DNA of 64,000 nt from assembly GCF_000739085.1 (NCBI RefSeq), contig NZ_CP009110.1, forward strand, positions 6,014,001-6,078,000, given 5' to 3'. The stretch's first letter is position 1, and each line of letters opens with the position of its first letter. The notes beneath the pieces were generated by a model. It was given only the letters and a program-made list of their open reading frames with translations. It did no database searches and was not told the origin of the DNA. Of the stretch, positions 1 to 9,629 are shown piece by piece. The DNA is from Amycolatopsis methanolica 239. GTDB taxonomy: Bacteria; Actinomycetota; Actinomycetes; Mycobacteriales; Pseudonocardiaceae. The position numbers and the translations under genes are program-made.

Positions 1-1
1 G

Positions 2-160
2 GCGACCGCGCCGCAGGTGATCGAGACGCTGGTGCGGGCCGGGGTGCCCGTGCACGAGGCGAAGCGGGCCCGCACCGGGCTGGAGGACCTGTTCGCGCGG
101 CTGACGCAACGGGATTCCGAAACCGGTGGCCTGCCGGATGTGGACGAGGGGACGTCATGA
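2..160 (+). CDS. ABC transporter ATP-binding protein, C-terminal fragment (5' end outside window)
   Basis: The frame is open from the left edge and stops at TGA 158-160. It encodes about 52 residues. The segment LEDLFARLTQ is typical of the extreme C-terminus of ATPase subunits of ABC-2 type exporters. Its stop overlaps the ATG of the permease gene that follows (ATGA), so the two are very likely translated together as one exporter. No Walker motif lies in the visible part, so the assignment rests on the tail motif and the neighbour. Confidence 0.75.
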   Translation, partial: ATAPQVIETLVRAGVPVHEAKRARTGLEDLFARLTQRDSETGGLPDVDEGTS

Positions 161-1023
161 CGGCAACACTGGACGCGGCGCCGGTGGAACGGTGGAGTGT
201 GCCGTTCCACCGGCTCTACCGCGCCGAGCTGCGGTGGATCTTCCGCCGCCCGCGCACGCTGATCGTGCTGGGCCTGCTCGCGCTGATCCCGGTGATCGTC
301 GGGATCGGGCTGACGATCGCGGGGGACAGCGGCGCCGGACCGGGCGGCGGTGACGGCGACAACGCGCTGCTGGCGTCGGCGGCCGGGAACGCGCTGGTCC
401 TGCCGCTGGCCACGCTCGGGCTGACGCTGAACCTTTTGCTGCCACTGGTCACCGCGATGTCGGCAGGCGACGCGCTCGCCGGCGAATCGGCCGTGGGCAC
501 GCTGCGCGGGCTGCTGCTCGCGCCCGTTAGCCGGGGCAGGCTGCTGCTGATGAAGGCGCTCGGGGTGGCGACGTTCACGCTCGCCGCGGCGCTGCTGATG
601 GCCGTGGTCGCGACGGTGACCGGGCTGGTGATCAACGGGACCGGCTCGCTGTTCACGCTGTCCGGCAACACGCTGTCCTTTGTGGACGCGCTTGGCCGGG
701 TCGCGCTGGCGGCGGCGTGGGTGACGCTGCAGCTGTGGGCGGTCGGGGCGATCGCGCTGGCGATCTCGGCGTGCACCGAGCACCCGATGGTCGTGGTGGT
801 GTCGATGCTGGCCGGCGTCGTGGTGTCGACGGTCCTGCTCCTGCTGTCGGCGGTGGACTGGCTGCACCCGTTCCTGCTGCCGCAGTCCTGGACCGCGATC
901 GCCGACATCCTGCGCGACCCGATCCCGGCCGACCAGCTCGGCGAGGGCGCGATCCGCGCCGCATGCTACGTCGTGATCGGGCTGTCCCTCGCCTACGCGC
1001 GGCTGTCCACGAAGGACGGTTAA
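157..1023 (+). CDS. ABC-2 type transporter permease
   Basis: A 288-residue integral membrane protein. The cytoplasmic N-terminus ends near residue 33 and is followed by a hydrophobic segment at about 35-55. Further hydrophobic blocks lie at about 90-112, 130-160 and 185-240, with a last one near the C-terminus. The residues ALAGESAVGTLRGLLLAPVSR at about 105-125 match the ABC-2/NatB-type permease pattern, where a cytoplasmic loop with a conserved ESAVGTLR-like stretch contacts the ATPase. It begins in the stop codon of the ATPase gene, so the two form an exporter. Substrate cannot be told from sequence. Its stop overlaps by 4 bp the stop region of the convergent thiamine transporter ATPase gene. 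Confidence 0.8.
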   Translation: MTATLDAAPVERWSVPFHRLYRAELRWIFRRPRTLIVLGLLALIPVIVGIGLTIAGDSGAGPGGGDGDNALLASAAGNALVLPLATLGLTLNLLLPLVTAMSAGDALAGESAVGTLRGLLLAPVSRGRLLLMKALGVATFTLAAALLMAVVATVTGLVINGTGSLFTLSGNTLSFVDALGRVALAAAWVTLQLWAVGAIALAISACTEHPMVVVVSMLAGVVVSTVLLLLSAVDWLHPFLLPQSWTAIADILRDPIPADQLGEGAIRAACYVVIGLSLAYARLSTKDG

Positions 1024-2027
1024 CCGATCAGGGCCACGCCGTCGGGGTCCGGAGCGATGCTGATCTCGTCACCGGGGTTGACGTCGGCGGACACCGCCGC
1101 GACCGCGTCCACCGTGCCCGCGCTCGTGCGCACGGACAGGCGGACGTTGTCGCGGCGGTGCACCTTGGTCAGCACCTCGCCGGTGATCCCGACGCTCGCG
1201 AGCCGCAGCCCGGCGGGACGCAGGCCGAGCCGCACCGGCCCGTCCGCGGCCTCCGGGATGGCGACCTCGCCGAACGGGCAGCGCACGATCCCGTCCGCCG
1301 CCTCGCCGTCGACGATCGTGGTGACGCCGAGGAATCGCGCCACGTTCTCGTCCGCGGGCCGCCGCCACACCTCGCGCACGGCACCGGCCTGGCGGATCTT
1401 CCCGGCCTGCAGCACGGCGACGCGGTCGGCGAGCGTGAACGCCTCCTCCTGGTCGTGCGTGACGAGCAGCGCGGTGATCTTCGCGCTGCGCAGCATTTCG
1501 GCCAGGTCGACGGCCAGCTGCTCACGCAGCCCGGCATCCAAACCGGACAGCGGCTCGTCGAGCAACAGCAGGCGGGGCTCCGGCGCGAGCGCGCGGGCCA
1601 GCGCGACCCGTTGCGCCTCGCCACCGGACAGCTCGGTCACCCGCCGCTTCTGGTAGCCGGTCAGGCCCACGAGGTCGAGCAGCCGGCTCACGCGTTCCGC
1701 GCGCTCGGCCGGCGCCATCCCGTGCATCCGCGGCCCGAACGCGATGTTCCCGGCCACGTCCCGGTGCGGGAACAGCTGGCCGTCCTGGAACACCAGCCCG
1801 AACCCGCGCTTGTGCACCGGCACGCGCGCCAGGTCGGCGCCGTCCCAGCGCACACTGCCCGCGGTGATCGGCTCCAGACCGGTGATCGCGCGCAGGAGCG
1901 TCGACTTCCCGGAGCCGGACGGGCCGAGCAGCACCAGCACCTCGCCGTCGGCGATCTCCAGGTCCACGCCGGAGACGGCGGTGAACGAGCCGTACCGCAC
2001 GGTCAGGCCGGACACGGTCAACGCCAT
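1020..2027 (-). CDS. thiQ: ABC transporter ATP-binding protein, thiamine/TPP uptake (ThiQ-like)
   Basis: A 335-residue ATPase. It has Walker A GPSGSGKST at residues 35-43, signature LSGGEAQRVALARAL, Walker B LLLLDEPLSGLD and the switch LLVTHDQEEAF. Residues after about 235 form an extra regulatory domain of TOBE type, so it is about 100 residues longer than E. coli ThiQ and closer in build to iron/spermidine importers. It starts 2 bp downstream of the permease stop in the thiB-thiP-thiQ operon. The riboswitch ahead of the operon makes thiamine or thiamine diphosphate the likely cargo. It would energise import through the two-domain permease at the cytoplasmic face. Confidence 0.85.
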   Translation of the reverse strand: MALTVSGLTVRYGSFTAVSGVDLEIADGEVLVLLGPSGSGKSTLLRAITGLEPITAGSVRWDGADLARVPVHKRGFGLVFQDGQLFPHRDVAGNIAFGPRMHGMAPAERAERVSRLLDLVGLTGYQKRRVTELSGGEAQRVALARALAPEPRLLLLDEPLSGLDAGLREQLAVDLAEMLRSAKITALLVTHDQEEAFTLADRVAVLQAGKIRQAGAVREVWRRPADENVARFLGVTTIVDGEAADGIVRCPFGEVAIPEAADGPVRLGLRPAGLRLASVGITGEVLTKVHRRDNVRLSVRTSAGTVDAVAAVSADVNPGDEISIAPDPDGVALIG

Positions 2028-2029
2028 GG

Positions 2030-3631
2030 CTAGAACTCCCCCACCCGGCCGGACGCGAGCCGGTCGATCACGATCACCGCGGCGGCGGTGACCAGCATGA
2101 GCAGCGCGCACGCCGCGTACGCCATCTGGTTGTTGAGCTGTCCCGGCCGCGCGATCAGCGCCGCGATCGCGACCGGCAGCGTCGGCGTCTGCGGGCGCGC
2201 CAGGAAGCTCGTCGCGCCGAACTCGCCGAGCGCGACGACGTAGCCGAAACCGGCCGCGGCGACGACGGCGCGGGAGGCCAGCGGCACGTCGATCTCGCGC
2301 CACACCCGCGCCGGGCTCGCGCCGAGGGTGGCCGCGGCCTGGCGCAGGCGGTCGTCGATCGACCGCACCACGGGCAGCACCGTGCGGATCACCAGCGGGA
2401 TCACCACCAGCGCCTGCGCGAGCGGCACCAGCAGCGGCGACCGGCGCAGGTCGCCGGGCAGCGCGTCGAGCGTGATGAGGTAGCCGAACCCGACGGTCAC
2501 CGCGGACACGCCGAGCGGCAGCATCAGCGCGGCGTCCATCGACTCGCCGACCCCGCGCGCCAGCCGTCCCGGCGACCGGCGCAGCGCGACCAGCAGGACC
2601 GACGCCGACACGCCGATGACCATCGCCAGCACCGTCGCGTCGGTCGCGGTGCGCAGCGAGTTCAGCGCCGCGTCCCAGCCGGAGACCTGGAGCGTGCCGT
2701 CGTTCCCGGTGCCGGACAGCGCCCGGTAGCCGGCCAGGCTCCAGCCGTCCACGGTGGACACCGAGCGCAGCAGCAACGCGACGATCGGGGTCAGCAGCAG
2801 GCCGAGCACGACCACCGCGGCGCCGACCACGGCCCACTCCCCGCCGACCGGGCGGCGCGCGGTCTCCCGCCGCGACCGCAGCCGCAGCGCGCTCTCCCGG
2901 CGGCGGCGGGCGGCCGCGCCGAGCAGCAGCGCACCCAGGACGGCGGCGATCTGCACCAGCGACAGCGCCGCCGCGCCGGTCAGGTCGAGCAGGTTCTCGG
3001 TGCGCAGGTAGATCTCGGTCTCCAGCGTCCGGTACCGCGCGCCGCCGAGGATCAGCACCACGCCGAAACTGGTGGCGCAGAACAGGAACACGACGGCGGC
3101 CGCGGACGTGATCGCCGGCATCAGCGCGGGCAGCGTCACCGAGCGGAACGCGCGCCAGCGGGAGGCGCCCAGCGCGCGGGCGGCGTCCTCGGCCCGCGAG
3201 TCCAGCAACGCCCACAGCCCGGCGACCGTGCGGCCGACGACGGCGACGTTGAAGAACGCGTTGGCCAGCACGATGGACAGCCAGCCGCCGTCCGGCCACA
3301 GCGCCCGGAACGCCAGGCCCACCACCACGGTGGGCAGCACGAACGGGACGAGCACCAGCGTCCGCACGACCGCCACCCCGGGCAGCCGCACTCGCGCCAG
3401 CAGGAACGCGACCGGCAACCCGGCGACCACCGCGATCAGGGTCGAACCGGCGGCCTGCGCGACCGTGAACCACGCCAGACGCCACGTCTCGCCCTCGGCC
3501 AGCGCGGCGAGCACCTCGCCGTCGGCGAAGCCCAGCCGCAGGATCGCGACGACCGGCCAGGCGAAGAAGACGACCAGGAACCCGAGCGGCAGCACGGCCA
3601 GTGCCGCCAGCCCGAGCCCGGCACGGCTCAC
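2030..3631 (-). CDS. thiP: ABC transporter permease, thiamine uptake (ThiP-like, two fused permease domains)
   Basis: A 533-residue protein from the GTG at 3631, which overlaps the stop of the binding-protein gene (GTGA). An in-frame start exists at 3664, but the overlap start gives the usual ThiP length. Two binding-protein-dependent permease domains sit in tandem, each with about six membrane segments. Each carries an EAA-like loop: EDAARALGASRWRAFRSVTLP in the first half and RQAAATLGASPARVWREIDVP in the second. This duplicated FbpB/ThiP build needs no second permease gene, which fits the three-gene operon. It lies in the cytoplasmic membrane and passes substrate from the lipoprotein ThiB. 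Confidence 0.85.
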   Translation of the reverse strand: MSRAGLGLAALAVLPLGFLVVFFAWPVVAILRLGFADGEVLAALAEGETWRLAWFTVAQAAGSTLIAVVAGLPVAFLLARVRLPGVAVVRTLVLVPFVLPTVVVGLAFRALWPDGGWLSIVLANAFFNVAVVGRTVAGLWALLDSRAEDAARALGASRWRAFRSVTLPALMPAITSAAAVVFLFCATSFGVVLILGGARYRTLETEIYLRTENLLDLTGAAALSLVQIAAVLGALLLGAAARRRRESALRLRSRRETARRPVGGEWAVVGAAVVVLGLLLTPIVALLLRSVSTVDGWSLAGYRALSGTGNDGTLQVSGWDAALNSLRTATDATVLAMVIGVSASVLLVALRRSPGRLARGVGESMDAALMLPLGVSAVTVGFGYLITLDALPGDLRRSPLLVPLAQALVVIPLVIRTVLPVVRSIDDRLRQAAATLGASPARVWREIDVPLASRAVVAAAGFGYVVALGEFGATSFLARPQTPTLPVAIAALIARPGQLNNQMAYAACALLMLVTAAAVIVIDRLASGRVGEF

Positions 3632-4668
3632 TGGCCGAGCAAGGAGCGCCACTGCTCGATCCACCGCTCACGCCCGGCCTGCACCGTCTCGGCGGGCAGG
3701 CTCGCCGGGTTCGGCGGCAGCGGGGCGGCCGTCGTCCACGCCGCGGGCAACGCCACGCCCTCCCGCGCCGGGTAGACGTACATGTTCTCCGCCACCGTCG
3801 CCTGGAACTGCTGGGACAGCAGGAAGTCGATCACCTTCTGGGCGTTGGCGGCGTTCGGCGACCCGGCCAGCACGCCGGCGTACTCGACCTGGCGGAAACA
3901 GGTGTCCAGCAGCGCCTTCGTGCGCGGCTTGCCGTCGTCGCCGATCTCCGCCGCGGGCGAGGACGCGTAGGACACCACGATCGGCCGCGGCCCCTTGCCG
4001 GAGGAGCCGGAGAAGTCCTGGCCGTAGGCCTCCTCCCAGCCGGCGACGGCGCGCATGCCGTTGTCCTTCAGCCGGGTCCAGTAGGCCTGCCAGTTCTGCT
4101 CGCCGTAGCGGGCGATGGTGCCGAGCAGGAACGCCAGGCCGGGCGAGCTGGTGGCCGGGTTCTCCACGACCAGCAGGTCCTTGTACTCCGGCTTGACCAG
4201 GTCGTCGTAGGTCACGGGCTCTGGGATGCCGCGCTCGGCGAACCAGGTGGTGTCGATGTTGACGCAGACGTCGCCCACGTCGACGGCCGACAGGCGGTGT
4301 TCGGAGTCCACGGCGTAGCGCTGCGGGCCGCGGTCGGCCTCGGGGCTGGTGTAGGGCGCGAAGACGCCTTCGGTGAGCGCGCGCGAGGCGAAGGTCGAGT
4401 CGACACCGAAGGCCGCGTCGCCGATCGGGTTGGCCTTCGTGAGGACCAGCGTGTTGGTGAGCGCGCCCGCGTCACCCTTCTTCACGACGTTGATCGTGAT
4501 GCCGGTCTGCTGCTGGAAGGCGTCGAGCACCTGCTGCGGAGCGGCGAACGAGTCGTGGGTGACGAGCGTGACCGTGGCCGGGCCGTTGTCCGCGTCGTTG
4601 CCGGCCAGCGTGCAGCCCGCGGTCAGGGCGGCGACAAGGCCGACCAGGACGCCCGTGCGGAATCTCAT
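3628..4668 (-). CDS. thiB: Thiamine ABC transporter substrate-binding lipoprotein (ThiB/TbpA-like)
   Basis: A 346-residue secreted protein. The ATG at 4668 has AGGAG five bases upstream and was preferred to an in-frame GTG six bases further out. The signal peptide ends in a lipobox, LTAGC, with the acylated Cys near residue 19. The mature part opens with a beta strand and VTLVTHDSF, followed by QQVLDAFQQQTGITINVVKKGDAG, typical of the thiamine-binding ThiB/TbpA group. YASSPAAEI and the Trp/Tyr-rich centre (TWFAE, YDDLVKPEYKDLLVVENP) also fit this family. The outer-surface lipoprotein would deliver thiamine, or its phosphates, to ThiP. It is the first gene after the riboswitch. Confidence 0.88.
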   Translation of the reverse strand: MRFRTGVLVGLVAALTAGCTLAGNDADNGPATVTLVTHDSFAAPQQVLDAFQQQTGITINVVKKGDAGALTNTLVLTKANPIGDAAFGVDSTFASRALTEGVFAPYTSPEADRGPQRYAVDSEHRLSAVDVGDVCVNIDTTWFAERGIPEPVTYDDLVKPEYKDLLVVENPATSSPGLAFLLGTIARYGEQNWQAYWTRLKDNGMRAVAGWEEAYGQDFSGSSGKGPRPIVVSYASSPAAEIGDDGKPRTKALLDTCFRQVEYAGVLAGSPNAANAQKVIDFLLSQQFQATVAENMYVYPAREGVALPAAWTTAAPLPPNPASLPAETVQAGRERWIEQWRSLLGQ

Positions 4669-4702
4669 GACCACTCCTCGCTCGTTCCGGCGAGAAAGGT
4701 CG

Positions 4703-4800
4703 GGGCCCTCCCTGCGCCGGCATGATCCGGATCAGGTGCGAACGGTCGCGGGCGAACCCGCCTCTCAGCCCGGTGGACCCGGACTCCCGTGGCAACCGTG
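4703..4800 (-). promoter_or_regulatory. TPP (THI-box) riboswitch
   Basis: On the minus strand the conserved THI-box elements appear in order: a CGGGAGTCC-type 5' arm, then GGGCTGAGAG, then ACCTGATCCGGATCATGCC, then GGCGCAGGGA. These are the pyrimidine and pyrophosphate sensor helices of the thiamine diphosphate aptamer. It ends about 35 bases before the thiB start, so ligand binding most likely controls translation or elongation of the thiB-thiP-thiQ operon and turns uptake off when TPP is plentiful. Confidence 0.95.
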
Positions 4801-4824
4801 CAGCGTACTCGCCGCTGTACCACC

Positions 4825-5124
4825 ATGGAGCACATGGCGGAACTACTCAGCGAAACCGAGATCTCCGAGGCCCTCAACAAGCTGCCGTACTGGCAGCGCG
4901 CGGGCGACGCGCTGGAGCGCACGGCCGAACTCGCCGACTTTCCGCAGGCCATCGCGGTGGTCAACCGCGTCGCCGAGATCGCCGAGGGCGTGAACCACCA
5001 CCCGGACATGGACATCCGGTGGCGCACCGTGACGTTCCGGTGCAGCACCCATTCGGCGGGCGGGATCACCGCGAAGGACGTGTCGCTCGCCGAACAGATC
5101 GACAGCACGATCGACGCGCTGTGA
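4825..5124 (+). CDS. 4a-hydroxytetrahydrobiopterin dehydratase (pterin-4-alpha-carbinolamine dehydratase)
   Basis: A 99-residue protein of the usual family length. The motif EGVNHHPDMDIRW at about 56-68 carries the His-His-Pro and the later Trp and His of the dehydratase active site. The family dehydrates 4a-hydroxytetrahydropterin and also serves as a dimerisation cofactor in animals; in actinobacteria its partner is often unknown. ATG 4825 was taken as start, and ATG 4834 (MAELL) is an equally good alternative. Divergent from the thi operon, it begins just outside the riboswitch. No aromatic hydroxylase gene is seen nearby, so its physiological substrate is not evident. Confidence 0.88.
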   Translation: MEHMAELLSETEISEALNKLPYWQRAGDALERTAELADFPQAIAVVNRVAEIAEGVNHHPDMDIRWRTVTFRCSTHSAGGITAKDVSLAEQIDSTIDAL

Positions 5125-5188
5125 TCTAGGCCAGACCGGCAACTTCGCGGCCGGTCCCGTGCGTTGCCCCTGGTGGAGGGAACGCACC

Positions 5189-5407
5189 ATGAGGAAGGTT
5201 GTCACGCGACTGGCCGCCGTTGGAGCCGCCGTCGCCTTGTTGCTGGGAGTGCTCGCCGGGACCGCTTCGGCGGTCACGTCCGTCCCCGTCGAACCGCCGA
5301 GCGAGACGCGCGCGGTGGTGGTCGGGACGTTGGCGTTCGGGTTGATGATCGCCGCGGCGGGTGCCGTGTTCTGGTACACGGCGCGACATCGGGGACCGCA
5401 GGAGTGA
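5189..5407 (+). CDS. Small exported or membrane protein, function unknown
   Basis: A 72-residue protein. ATG 5189 has GGAGGGAA about eight bases upstream. The N-terminus (MRKVVTRL, then an Ala/Val/Leu-rich core ending TASAVTS) looks like a Sec signal peptide with a possible AxA cleavage site near residue 24. A second hydrophobic segment, about residues 42-62 (VVVGTLAFGLMIAAAGAVFWY), is followed by a basic tail. A mature protein with one membrane anchor is likely. I do not recognise a family. Confidence 0.6.
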   Translation: MRKVVTRLAAVGAAVALLLGVLAGTASAVTSVPVEPPSETRAVVVGTLAFGLMIAAAGAVFWYTARHRGPQE

Positions 5408-5499
5408 TTTCGGCCACGTCGGCCGCCGGGTTGTAACGACGGGGGCGTCACGGGCGCTGTCACGCGCGGAAGTCCCTGCTCACCCCGAGGTTCGCCGCC

Positions 5500-5604
5500 A
5501 TGAACAGCACGCCCGCCCTGCCGCCCGGCCAGCGCGCCTGGGTCACCGGCCTGGCCACCGCCATCACCCTGCTCGCCGTTCTCGTGCTCGCCGCGCTGGG
5601 CTGA
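5500..5604 (+). CDS. 34-residue putative single-span membrane protein
   Basis: A short frame starts at ATG 5500 (MNSTPALPPGQRAW) and ends at TGA 5602-5604. Residues 14-33 form one hydrophobic helix, VTGLATAITLLAVLVLAALG. GAGG lies about nine bases before the ATG, and a strong intrinsic terminator follows 15 bases after the stop, which suggests a real transcript end. No homologue is known to me; the call rests on the gene-like layout. Confidence 0.45.
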   Translation: MNSTPALPPGQRAWVTGLATAITLLAVLVLAALG

Positions 5605-5619
5605 GTCCCAGCAGGTCAG

Positions 5620-5649
5620 CGGCCCGCCGGTGCCCCGGCGGGCCGTTTT
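5620..5649 (+). terminator. Intrinsic terminator after the small membrane protein genes
   Basis: An 11-bp perfect stem (CGGCCCGCCGG / CCGGCGGGCCG) with a 4-base loop TGCC is followed by GTTTTC. Confidence 0.85.
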
Positions 5650-5776
5650 CATGCGCAGTTGATCTGTGTCCATGACCACTCGTTGGTGACTTTTCCGTGT
5701 CCTATTCGTAATGTCACGGGCGGCCATCCCCCGAACGGCCGAAAAGTCCCCTCCCCGAAAATGGTGATCTTCCGAA

Positions 5777-6454
5777 ATGGTGGGTCGACATAGATCCAAA
5801 GCGAAATCGCTGAAAGTCCCCCTGGCGATCGGCCTGGCCGCGGCGTTCGTGCTGGGCTTCGCGGTCTGGCTGACCGGTAACTTCAGCAGGCCGGACACGG
5901 CCAGCATGGCGGCGCAGATGAAGCCGCTGCCGACGACCTCGGCCCCGGCGAGCACGTCGAGCAGCACGACCACCCCGCCGCCGCCTCCCCCGCCGTCGAC
6001 GACCACGCCGTCTGTGGCGCCCCCGCCGTCGACCACTTCGAAGTCGACGCCGAAGTCCACGACGACGACCCCGAAGACGACGACCAAGGCGGCGAACGCC
6101 TGCTCGTCGGTGCTCGAGGGCACGCTGCCCCACGTGGCGAAGGTGGGCAACCACATCGCCGCGAAGTTCGGCGTGGACGAGATCGGCGGCCGAGCGGGCC
6201 GCTCCGGCACGAGCGACCACCCCAGCGGCCTGGCGCTCGACTTCATGGTGGACACGTCCAAGGGCAACGCCATCGCGGACTACGTGCTGGCCAACCAGTC
6301 CGAGTTCAACGTCAAGTACGTGATCTGGAGGCAGCGCTACAACGACGGCAGCGGCTGGTCGACAATGGAAGACCGCGGCGACGCCACGGCCAACCACTAC
6401 GACCACGTGCACGTGTCGTTCGAGTCGAGCGGCACGGTGAACGTGACCTGCTGA
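5777..6454 (+). CDS. Secreted Thr/Pro-rich protein with a LAS-type (VanY/MepA-like) C-terminal domain
   Basis: A 225-residue protein. A basic N-terminus is followed by one membrane segment at about 13-35, likely an uncleaved anchor. A low-complexity Thr/Ser/Pro linker follows at about 50-106. The C-terminal domain contains SDHPSGLALDFMV and HYDHVHVSF, the SxHxxGxAxD and HxDHxHV pattern of zinc-dependent LAS peptidases and of the related ARB_07466-like domain. The His, Asp and His needed for zinc are present, so peptidoglycan cutting is possible, but many members of this actinobacterial group are uncharacterised. It is monocistronic, between two terminators. Confidence 0.75.
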   Translation: MVGRHRSKAKSLKVPLAIGLAAAFVLGFAVWLTGNFSRPDTASMAAQMKPLPTTSAPASTSSSTTTPPPPPPPSTTTPSVAPPPSTTSKSTPKSTTTTPKTTTKAANACSSVLEGTLPHVAKVGNHIAAKFGVDEIGGRAGRSGTSDHPSGLALDFMVDTSKGNAIADYVLANQSEFNVKYVIWRQRYNDGSGWSTMEDRGDATANHYDHVHVSFESSGTVNVTC

Positions 6455-6472
6455 CCGCGGTGTTGTTCCGGA

Positions 6473-6504
6473 AACGCCCAGGCATCCCCCGGCCTGGGCG
6501 TTTT
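6473..6504 (+). terminator. Intrinsic terminator after the LAS-domain gene
   Basis: An 11-bp stem, AACGCCCAGGC / GCCTGGGCGTT, has an 8-base loop and continues into TTTT. It lies 18 bases after the stop at 6454. Confidence 0.9.
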
Positions 6505-6916
6505 CCGCACCGCTGGGTGCTTCACGAGCCGCTCGAGATCTCTCGCACCCCACGTCGGGGCGCCATCCCCTCGCGGTGCGCCTCACGAGGCCTCGGACTG
6601 CCCGACAGTCCCGTTCAAACGCCCTCCGCCAGACGGCCACCCTGGCGTTAGCCGCGTCCGGACTTCCCCCGGCCTGACCTTCGAGAAGCGGTCATGGTCC
6701 GTCGGCAACCGCATTACGTTCGACGACCCGGTCTGGCGCGTGGTGCGACTGGACGGATCCTCGTCAGCGGGCTCGTGGTCGCGATCGCGCTGACGCCCCC
6801 GGACATCTCCCCCGAGCCGCCCAGGCCACGACCACCGACTTCCAGTACATCTCCCCGTGAGCGACGATCCCCGCGCGGCTCGACGCGCGATCCCGCGCGC
6901 GGTACACCGGCCCGGA
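6505..6916. other. Gene-poor intergenic stretch, possible decayed gene remnant
   Basis: No frame here has a credible start, ribosome site and coding bias. Two short phrases look protein-like but lie in different frames: WSVGNRITFDDPVWRVVRLDG near 6695-6760 and TTDFQYISP followed by a stop near 6831-6860. They could be the ends of a small gene broken by frameshifts. The stretch is convergent to ychF and holds nothing else I can name. Confidence 0.3.
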
Positions 6917-7999
<1,083 letters not shown>

Positions 8000-8105
8000 G
8001 GCCCGAAGTCTACGGGGCGGGCCCACCACCCGGCCCGGCCGCCCGTTCACGGCCATGTCGGAATTCCGCCAGTCAGGCGCCTGACCTGCTGGCAGGATCG
8101 AACCC

Positions 8106-9608
8106 ATGACAGCCATCGCCGCACCCGCCGAGCAGGCACTCTGGCGCGACAACGAGCGGTGCTACCGCGCCGTCGCCTCGCGCGACTCCCGCTTCGACGG
8201 CCAGTTCGTCACGGCCGTGCGCACGACCGGCATCTACTGCCGGCCGTCCTGCCCAGCGCTCACCCCGCGGCAGGAGAACGTGCGGTTCTACCCGACCGTC
8301 GCCGCGGCCCAGGCCGCCGGCTTCCGTGCCTGCCGGCGCTGCCTGCCCGACGCCGTGCCCGGCTCACCCGAGTGGAACGTGCGCGCCGACCTGGCCGCAC
8401 GGGCCATGCGGCTGATCGCCGACGGGGTCGTCGAGCGCGACGGCGTGCCCGGCCTGGCCCGCCGCCTCGGCTACTCCGAGCGGCAGCTCGGCCGGGTCCT
8501 CACCGCCGAACTCGGCGCGGGACCGCTGGCACTGGCCCGCGCGCACCGGGCGCACTCGGCGCGGCTGCTCATCGAGCTGTCCGAGCTGCCGCTGTCCGAC
8601 GTGGCGTTCGCGGCCGGCTTCGCCAGCGTCCGGCAGTTCAACGACACCATCCGCGAGGTCTTCGCCCGCACTCCGTCGCAGCTGCGGACGGCCGCCGCCG
8701 CGGCACGCCGCCAGGCAGGCGCCGCCGAGCCCGAAGCCGGCACGGCCGGGACCCGGCTGTCCCTGCGACTGCCGTTCCGCCCGCCGTTCGACGCCGCAGG
8801 GCTCCTCGGCTTCTTCGCCGCCCGGGCCGTGCCCGCAGTGGAGTCCGTCGACGGGCACAGCTACGCCCGCACCCTCCGGCTCCCGCACGGCGCCGCGACG
8901 GTGACGCTGACGCCGCAGGACGGGCACGTGCGCTGCGACCTGCGGCTCGCCGACGTCCGCGACCTCGGCGCGGCCGTCACCCGGGCCCGGCGCCTGCTGG
9001 ACCTGGACGCCGACCCCGAGGCCGTCGCGCGCGTGCTCGCCACCGATCCGGCACTGGCCCCGGCGGTCGCCGCGACCCCGGGCATCCGCGTCCCCGGCGC
9101 CGCCGACGGTTTCGAGCTGGTGCTGCGCGCCACGCTCGGCCAGCAGGTCTCGGTCGCCGCCGCGCGCACCGCCGCCGGCCGCCTCACCGCGGCGCTCGGC
9201 GAGCCGGTCCCGTGGCAGCACGACCTCCTGCTGTTCCCCACCGCCGAAGCGGTGGCCGAGCGGGGCCACGAGGTGCTGCGCGGCCCGAAGCGCCGGATCG
9301 ACGCCATCCTCGGCGCCGCCGCCGCGCTCGCCTCCGGTGACGTCGACGTGCACGTCGGACGCGATCCCGCCGAGCTGCGAGCCGAACTCCTCGGCCTCAC
9401 CGGCATCGGTCCGTGGACCGCCGACTACGTGCTGATGCGCGTCCTCGGCGCTCCCGACGTGCTGCTCACCGGTGATCTCATCCTCCGCAAAGGCGCGGCC
9501 GGCCTCGGCATCGCCGACGACATCCCCGCACTCAACGAACGCGCACAGGCGTGGCGCCCCTGGCGGTCCTACGCCGGCATGTACCTGTGGCGCTCGAGCC
9601 AAGCCTGA
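8106..9608 (+). CDS. Ada N-terminal domain / AraC HTH / AlkA DNA glycosylase fusion
   Basis: A 500-residue three-part protein. Residues 1-90 form the Ada zinc domain, with ligand cysteines in TTGIYCRPSCPA and RACRRC; one of them accepts methyl groups from phosphotriesters in DNA. Residues about 90-205 are an AraC-type helix-turn-helix pair (LSDVAFAAGFASVRQFNDTIRE). Residues about 215-495 match AlkA 3-methyladenine glycosylase with the HhH-GPD element LTGIGPWTADYVLMR and a catalytic Asp in LLTGDLILRKG. It therefore combines sensing of alkylation damage, activation of transcription and base removal. It lies 22 bp before ogt, so the two form an adaptive-response operon. Confidence 0.93.
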   Translation: MTAIAAPAEQALWRDNERCYRAVASRDSRFDGQFVTAVRTTGIYCRPSCPALTPRQENVRFYPTVAAAQAAGFRACRRCLPDAVPGSPEWNVRADLAARAMRLIADGVVERDGVPGLARRLGYSERQLGRVLTAELGAGPLALARAHRAHSARLLIELSELPLSDVAFAAGFASVRQFNDTIREVFARTPSQLRTAAAAARRQAGAAEPEAGTAGTRLSLRLPFRPPFDAAGLLGFFAARAVPAVESVDGHSYARTLRLPHGAATVTLTPQDGHVRCDLRLADVRDLGAAVTRARRLLDLDADPEAVARVLATDPALAPAVAATPGIRVPGAADGFELVLRATLGQQVSVAAARTAAGRLTAALGEPVPWQHDLLLFPTAEAVAERGHEVLRGPKRRIDAILGAAAALASGDVDVHVGRDPAELRAELLGLTGIGPWTADYVLMRVLGAPDVLLTGDLILRKGAAGLGIADDIPALNERAQAWRPWRSYAGMYLWRSSQA

Positions 9609-9629
9609 ACCCCGTCAAGGAGAACCGAC

